From Rhizophagus irregularis (Eukaryota > Glomeromycota > Glomeromycetes > Glomerales > Glomeraceae): DNA of 64,000 nt. A program made the position numbers and the translations under genes. The notes below the pieces were generated by a model. The model made no database searches. It was not told the DNA's origin and saw only the letters and a program-made list of their open reading frames with translations. The first letter of the stretch is position 1. Every line of letters begins with the position of its first letter. The stretch is taken from positions 620,001 through 684,000 of the forward strand of contig NC_089460.1 of assembly GCF_026210795.1 (NCBI RefSeq). The letters are read 5' to 3'. Of the stretch, positions 58,896 through 64,000 are shown piece by piece.

Positions 58896-60338
58896 GACCC
58901 AATACATGCCTACAGAAATTTTAGGTAAAGTAATACCAGAGAAAATACCAGATATCCAAAGCATAGTGTCAGATATAGAAATAGGCTATATATTAGAAGT
59001 TGATCTAGAAGCCCCAGTGCACTTACACGATTTCTTTACAGATTATCTGTTAGCATTCGAAAAGCAGTTAATTCCAGAAAACTGGCTTAATCTATATAAC
59101 GAAAGATTGGTGAAAGATAAAGAAGTTGGAAATGGAAAATATGTGTCTGAAGAAAAGCTAGTCCAGACCCTTTTTATTAAGAAGAATTATGTAGTTCACT
59201 ATCGAGCTTTTCAGACATATATGAAGTTCAGGATGAAGGTTACAAAGATTCATGGTACTCTTAAATTTCGGCAGTCTCCATAGATGAAAGACTATATTGA
59301 GAAAAATATTCGCAAGCGTAAAATTGCTAAAGCTAATGGGAACGAGTTTGGAGTCATGTATTATAAGCTAAAGAACAATGCAGTCTTTGGCAAACAAATG
59401 GAAAATGTTTGTAAACATATGAGAGTAGAATTACTTTGAACAGAAGAGGATAAAAAAATCAGACGCCTAGTAAGTTCACCATTGTATGTAGACTTTAAAG
59501 TATTTGAAGGAGGAATTACAGCAGTTCATATGTTAAAAAGTACAGTAACTCTAAATAAACTAATCTATGTAGGGCAGGCAATTCTCGATATTAGCAAGAC
59601 TATGATGTTCAACTTTTGGTATGGTTACATAAAGCCTCACTATGAAGATAAGGCCTGTCTACTTTATACAAATACAGACTCACTCATAATGTGGATAGAA
59701 ACTGAAGACATATATAAAGATCAAGCAGAAAGACCAGACATTTTTGATCTTAACTATTCAGGAGACTTGTTTCTAATAAAGAATGAAACAAAAGGGGATC
59801 CAATAGGCGAATCAGTATGCTTAAAGCCAAAAATGTATTCAGTCCTTCCAGCAGGCCATAATCCTAAAACTCCTAATGACCCAGATTCTGAAGACCCTAA
59901 AAAGAAGCATGGTATTTAAAAGGCAAAGGATGTTAAGAAATACGTGGTCAAAAGGGAGTTTTGACATGATAAGTTCCTAGAATGTCTTAGGAACAAGAAA
60001 CTAACCTGGCATGATATGTATGGTTTATGCAGTTATGATTATCAAATATATCTGGAGAGGGTAAATAAGATAGGGTTGAATCCATATGTTAACAAGCATT
60101 AGATCTTACTTAATGGGATTTGAACTCTCCCTTATAGACATTAGCGAATTGAACTATATAAACGCCTGATAGCATCTGAAATATTTCCTAAGGAAGCAGA
60201 AGAAAGGACTATGAAAGTTAAACTTTATGTCAAGACATAGATGTTTTATAACAAATATTTTTTTCAGATAAAAAAAACTAAAGAATATATTTTTATTAAT
60301 TAAAGTTTTTCTATCGTTATAGTAGAAACATTACAAAA

Positions 60339-60686
60339 ATGGTCGATCATAAGGATATAGAACTTGCGCAAGTTAAAGTCATAAAAACTGCATTGCGAAA
60401 GGGCAAAAAATATAATAATCTTGCAAAAAACTATGGAGACTATCTAAAGAAATTGCGAGCTGAAAAGAATCTAAATGACTATATTAAGACAGTTGCAATC
60501 AAGATGTTTTCTAACAAAGAGGCATACACTCTAAAGCTAGAAAATTATCGCAAAAGATATGCAGATAATGATCTGTATGCCAGCCTAAAGGAATTATACG
60601 AGCTTTATTATTATATAGCTAAAGAGGAGAATCACGAAAGATTAAATGATGAAATAGAACAAATGCTCAGAGCAATGTCAATCTAA
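60339..60686 (+). CDS. Open frame of 115 residues beside the polymerase relic
   Basis: An uninterrupted frame of 115 residues lies about 100 bp after the polymerase relic on the same strand and inside the flanking repeats. The product is predicted all-helical, rich in Lys, Glu, Tyr and Leu (e.g. IELAQVKVIKTALRKGKKYN and KRYADNDLYASLKELYELYY). There is no signal peptide or membrane segment. I do not recognise the family. Its position suggests it is a part of the virus-like element, but it could be an unrelated host or cargo gene. The open frame contrasts with the broken neighbour. Confidence 0.45.
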   Translation: MVDHKDIELAQVKVIKTALRKGKKYNNLAKNYGDYLKKLRAEKNLNDYIKTVAIKMFSNKEAYTLKLENYRKRYADNDLYASLKELYELYYYIAKEENHERLNDEIEQMLRAMSI

Positions 60687-60889
60687 TTGTCTTCTGGCAA
60701 AGCTTTTTTATAAGCTAGACTAGTGAATGGTGAATATATAGGGAAGACAAGTTACAGCATTAACATGAATATTATATATTTTTTTTTGGTGTATAAGCAA
60801 ACGGGTAGGGAAGTCGCTATGTATACATTAATATTATTTTTTCAATTAAGGATATAGGCTCCTATAACAAAGTATGGGGTAGAGTTCCG

Positions 60890-61754
60890 AATGGATCAGG
60901 TTAGGTCAGGTTAATTGATAAACCTGACCTGAAATTTTTTTTCAAGTCAGGTCAGGTCAGGTTATATCAGGTTGTCTGTTTGACCTGACCTGAAACCTGA
61001 AAAATTTCAGGACTATTTTTATTAAAGTATTGAAAAAAAATGGTACAAAACTTTTTTTTTTAATATAATATTATGAAAAAAAACGTTTTTGCAACGTTTT
61101 TTATTAAAATATTGAAAAAAAATATTGCAAAATGTTTTTTTTAATATAACATTATGAAAAAAATGTTTTCGCAACGTTATTATTGAAATATCAAAAAAAA
61201 AATGTTACAAAACATTTTTTTAATATAATATTATGAAAAAAACGTTTTCGCAACGTTTTTTCTCGAAATATTGCGATTCAACATTTTTATATTAAAATCA
61301 TATAAAAAAGTGAATCCCAATACTGCAATTCACTTTTATTATATAAAATCAATATAAAAAAGTGAATCGCGATATTTCAACTCACTTTTATTATATAAAA
61401 TTAATATAAAAAAGTGAATCGCAATATCGCAACTCACTTTTATTATATAGAATTAATATAAAAAAGTGAATCGCAATACCGCAACTCACTTTTTTTATAT
61501 AGAATCTATATAAAAAAGTGAATCGCAATACTGCAACTCACTTTTATTATATAAAATCAATATAAAAAAGTGAATCGCAATACTGCAACTCACTTTTATT
61601 ATATAGTTGAATCAATAGTTTCAGGTCAACAGGTCAATCAGGTCAGAATCTTCATACCTGACCTGAATTTTTTTCAAAAATCTCATACCTGACCTGAATT
61701 TCAGGTCAGGTCAGGTCAGGTTACCTGAATTTGGCTGACCTGTTCGGAGCTCTA
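60890..61754 (-). repeat. Right copy of the CAGGTCAGGT repeat, with its own ends
   Basis: This copy is the reverse of the one at 53,145-53,785, with six instead of five palindromic units (AAAAAAGTGAATCGCAATAC...AACTCACTTTTATTATATA) and longer AACGTTTT hairpin blocks. Its ends form their own imperfect inverted repeat: AGAGTTCCGAATGGATCAGG on the left and, in complement, AGAGCTCCGAACAGGTCAGC on the right. That suggests a stand-alone element of about 865 bp rather than only a terminal repeat of the polymerase element. Confidence 0.8.
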
Positions 61755-63030
61755 GACATTTCCTTCAAAGAAGAAAATGAAAAATTTAAGCTCATCAATA
61801 AAAAAATTAATGTTAATATCAAGGACGAACTCAAAGGTGCAGAGTTGAAACTACTTTCAAAGATTAACAAACTTTCCCTTCTAGCCAGCCAATGAACACA
61901 TACATATAATCGTACAGCATTCTGTTAAGATGAAAGAAGTTCACTGCACCGCAACGTATGGGTGATACAAGCCAGAAAAATTCTTGTGGACAGTAACTCG
62001 TAGGCAAATAACCTTATCGGCTTTGAAGACGAGGCTTCATACTTATTTCACTTTTCCAGACGGAACTGAGAATGAACATATTGTTATTAATCATGAGAGC
62101 GGAAAGGAACGTATTCGTTTGGTCGATGATGAGGACTTGGCATATATAATCTGGTCTCAGGGATTCAAAGTAGACCTCCCAATTGTAATGGACACATGTA
62201 AGTAATGTTTAATATTAGCTATATTTTTTATGATATTTACGCAACAGATACTAATAGCTTTTATCTTATATTTCCACAACAGCTCAATAACCATTCTCCT
62301 TGTGGAGGTTTGATAAGATGAAGACACTCTTCGACTTGAAGGCAGACGATTATAATGAACTACCTACTTTTGCTGGAAGTGTTAAGGATACGCCAGAAAA
62401 TATCTGAAAATAAGTTATAGATGAATTTTTAAGATTGCACAAGACATCCTAACATATTACTAACGTCAACAAGGCTACCTATTGTGAATATATTTCCCGT
62501 ATCATTTATGGTGTGACATCAATATATGGAGGTGAAATTAAGGTTTATTCTCAGTATAAAATCTCAGAAAGTCACGGTAAAGATCCTGTTGATTGGGCTA
62601 TAAAGATAGGAAATATCATTATCACAATTACTGAAGTGAAAAAAAGGACATCAATTAAGGAATTGCACAGAATGCAATTCAACTGCAGACATCTATCCAG
62701 TGCAATTCTAAAAAATGAACTTATGATACGGCAGATTTGCAGGAAGACGTAATGTACGGGATTGTATCAACTGCTGTGGATTGGATAATAATCAAGCTAG
62801 TTTCGTCTAGCTTTGATAATAACAGTAAAGGAAAAGTGGATGTATTGTTAAGGTCATTATTTCCCTCTTCATTACCAATCAACAAAGCTATCATATTGAC
62901 CCATAACGATTTAGTAGAACCTATCAAGGACTTGTTTGGGTAAATCAAATGGGTATTTGATAGTCAAATTGAATCACAGGATTTATCGAAGTGGGTAAAA
63001 ATAGAATAATAGGATAAATTAGATAAACAT
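61755..63030 (+). pseudogene. Broken nuclease-like effector-type gene (high-copy family)
   Basis: Pieces on the plus strand show an N-terminal segment (WTVTRRQITLSALKTRLHTY, then FPDGTENEHIVINHESGKER and WSQGFKVDLPIVMDT), a likely intron after about 62,200, and a second part (TLFDLKADDYNELPTFAGSV and DPVDWAIKIGNIIITITEVK). The last string looks like the D...ExK core of a PD-(D/E)xK nuclease fold. I associate this domain order with a family expanded in Rhizophagus that resembles Crinkler-type effectors; that link is from memory. The copy is broken in several places and is treated as a fossil. Confidence 0.5.
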
Positions 63031-63198
63031 CATATATCATGGGCTAAGTCCCAAACTATGTATTTATTTTTTCACATGTAATAATAAAAAATTTCTTGGC
63101 AAAACTGTGAACAATATTCACGATCAGCCAAAATGGCCTACATATTTTTCTGATTTTGAATACTAGTATTATAGTCTATAGAGCATTAAAATATTATT

Positions 63199-63707
63199 AT
63201 GTCATCTGAACTTGATTCATTGAAACAACGCATCATTGAGCTTAAGGCCAAGAATGCTGAAGTTAAGGCCAAATATATCAAGGTTATATATGAGAATGCA
63301 AAGATTAAAGCTGAGAATGCAAAGTTAAGATGTACTTTAGAAGAACATGAAGCTAGATTTATGAGACTAGAGCAGAGAGATAAAGAAAAGACCAACTTTA
63401 TTGCCAAAATGGATGATGATATCAAGGAAATCAAACAATAATCGGCCAATGCCAGCTCTGTCGAGAACTCCAACAATGTTGTTTGCCTGGGTAAACTAGA
63501 AAGATGACAAATACATCTGATAACACATTTAATTCTAATGTATGCAAACCTATTCGCACAAAAACTAAGTCATTAGAGTATAAAGAGACAGATGATTTCT
63601 TGGATGAGATACATAAGAAAAGGATTAGTGATAAGATAAGGCAACGTAACAAAGAGAAGAAAATTCAGTGTGAGTCAACTGTTCCTTCTGACTTGTATTA
63701 CAGATAA
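63199..63707 (+). pseudogene. Coiled-coil protein copy (high-copy family), probably broken
   Basis: Residues from 63,199 form a strict coiled coil: SLKQRIIELKAKNAEVKAKY, NAKIKAENAKLRCTLEEHEA and RDKEKTNFIAKMDDDIKEIK, 80 residues to a stop at 63,441. A second open piece (63,504-63,707) in another frame carries YKETDDFLDEIHKKRISDKI and a basic tail. In the family known to me from Rhizophagus these two parts belong to one protein, so this copy is probably interrupted; an unseen intron is the alternative. Function unknown. Confidence 0.5.
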
Positions 63708-63779
63708 GAATGGGTCTGCAAATAATTTTCAAATTCTGCAATATTGCGGATTTTGGAGTTGAATTGCAGTTAGTAGCCT

Positions 63780-64000
63780 AGGACCCCAAAAAATACATAT
63801 GGAGGTCATAAATGATCGGCAAGATTTTGGCCTAAAATAAGCAACTTTTCAGGGCTGGAATTATGATAATGCTGGTCAGTATCAAAACGGACAATAAAAT
63901 TTAGGCTGGCACTATCTAAAAAAGGCAAGATTTTCATGAAAATTTAGATTCTTTTTAAGCAAACTCAAATGTGACTTTTTTATGTATTTTTCGGGGTCCT
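63780..64000. mobile_element. MITE with AGGACCCC ends, reaching the window edge
   Basis: The left end AGGACCCCAAAAAATACATA at 63,780 and the complement of the last bases of the window, AGGACCCCGAAAAATACATA, match in 19 of 20 positions. The element is therefore complete or nearly so at about 221 bp. TA precedes the left end partly overlapping its first A. The interior is AT-rich with no frame. The right flank lies outside the window, so the target duplication cannot be checked. Confidence 0.8.

Larger units (their letters stand above)
53145..61754 (+). mobile_element. Fossil Polinton/Maverick-like element with family B DNA polymerase
   Basis: The body (about 54,250-60,240) reads on the plus strand as remains of a protein-primed family B DNA polymerase: an N-terminal part near 54,250-54,480, an exonuclease-side part near 55,200-57,520 with a DHDHINGNYRGPAHDTCN type motif, and a polymerase-side part near 58,900-60,240 with KLKNNAVFGKQMENV and YTNTDSL motifs. 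These fit the polymerase type of Polintons and their virus-like kin. It is broken, with more than ten disruptions, and looks old. No integrase, capsid or packaging ATPase gene was recognised, so it is incomplete or a polymerase-only relative. Two palindromic elements are inserted (55,637-56,538 and 57,692-58,895). The outer limits given assume that the large inverted copies at both sides are its terminal repeats; this is not certain. Confidence 0.6.

Overview
The window looks like nuclear DNA of a fungus, most likely an arbuscular mycorrhizal fungus (Glomeromycotina, Rhizophagus-like). The DNA is very AT-rich with long A and T runs, genes carry several short GT-AG introns (mostly 45-110 bp), one gene encodes the fungus-only DASH subunit Dam1, and the right end holds relics of the high-copy families I associate with Rhizophagus. 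The species is an inference. No tRNA, rRNA or CRISPR array could be supported.

Positions 1-51,000 are a normal host gene region. In order it holds: an ER-lumen DnaJ/TPR co-chaperone (DNAJC3/P58IPK type); an orphan multi-pass membrane protein; a proline-rich repeat surface protein; Dam1 with an unusual C-terminal winged-helix-like region; inorganic pyrophosphatase; a carnitine acetyltransferase ending in -SRL; mannose-6-phosphate isomerase; a broken astacin metalloprotease; an APH-type kinase-like protein; a small zinc-binding orphan and a decayed hAT transposon; acetolactate synthase large subunit; an Mso1-like Sec1-binding protein; a WDR83-like WD40 protein; a BZW/5MP translation regulator; a BAR-SH3 protein (Rvs167/Hob1); a HAL-type kinase; a 2,342-residue kinesin-4-like motor; and a 70-residue PLDc_N-type membrane protein. 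For the spliced genes I traced exon joints by hand so that every frame closes; exon coordinates are given. Many neighbours are convergent with very short 3' gaps (Dam1/IPP1 145 bp, CAT/PMI 89 bp, WDR83/BZW 214 bp) or divergent with a shared promoter gap.

Short non-coding inverted-repeat elements (MITEs and fold-backs) sit between these genes and once inside an intron. The clearest are 13,919-14,140 (intron of the carnitine acetyltransferase, 10-bp target duplication), 20,476-20,617 (9-bp duplication), 23,678-24,649, 51,316-51,795 and 63,780-64,000.

Positions 51,300-64,000 are a transposon-rich, gene-poor region. Its core is an old, broken Polinton/Maverick-like element with a protein-primed family B DNA polymerase (about 54,250-60,240). 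It is invaded by two palindromic elements and flanked by two large copies of the same repeat in opposite orientation (about 53,145-53,785 and 60,890-61,754). Right of it lie broken copies of a nuclease-like effector-type family and of a coiled-coil family. Together the window shows a housekeeping block (cytoskeleton and mitosis, metabolism, ER folding, vesicle traffic) next to a repeat graveyard.
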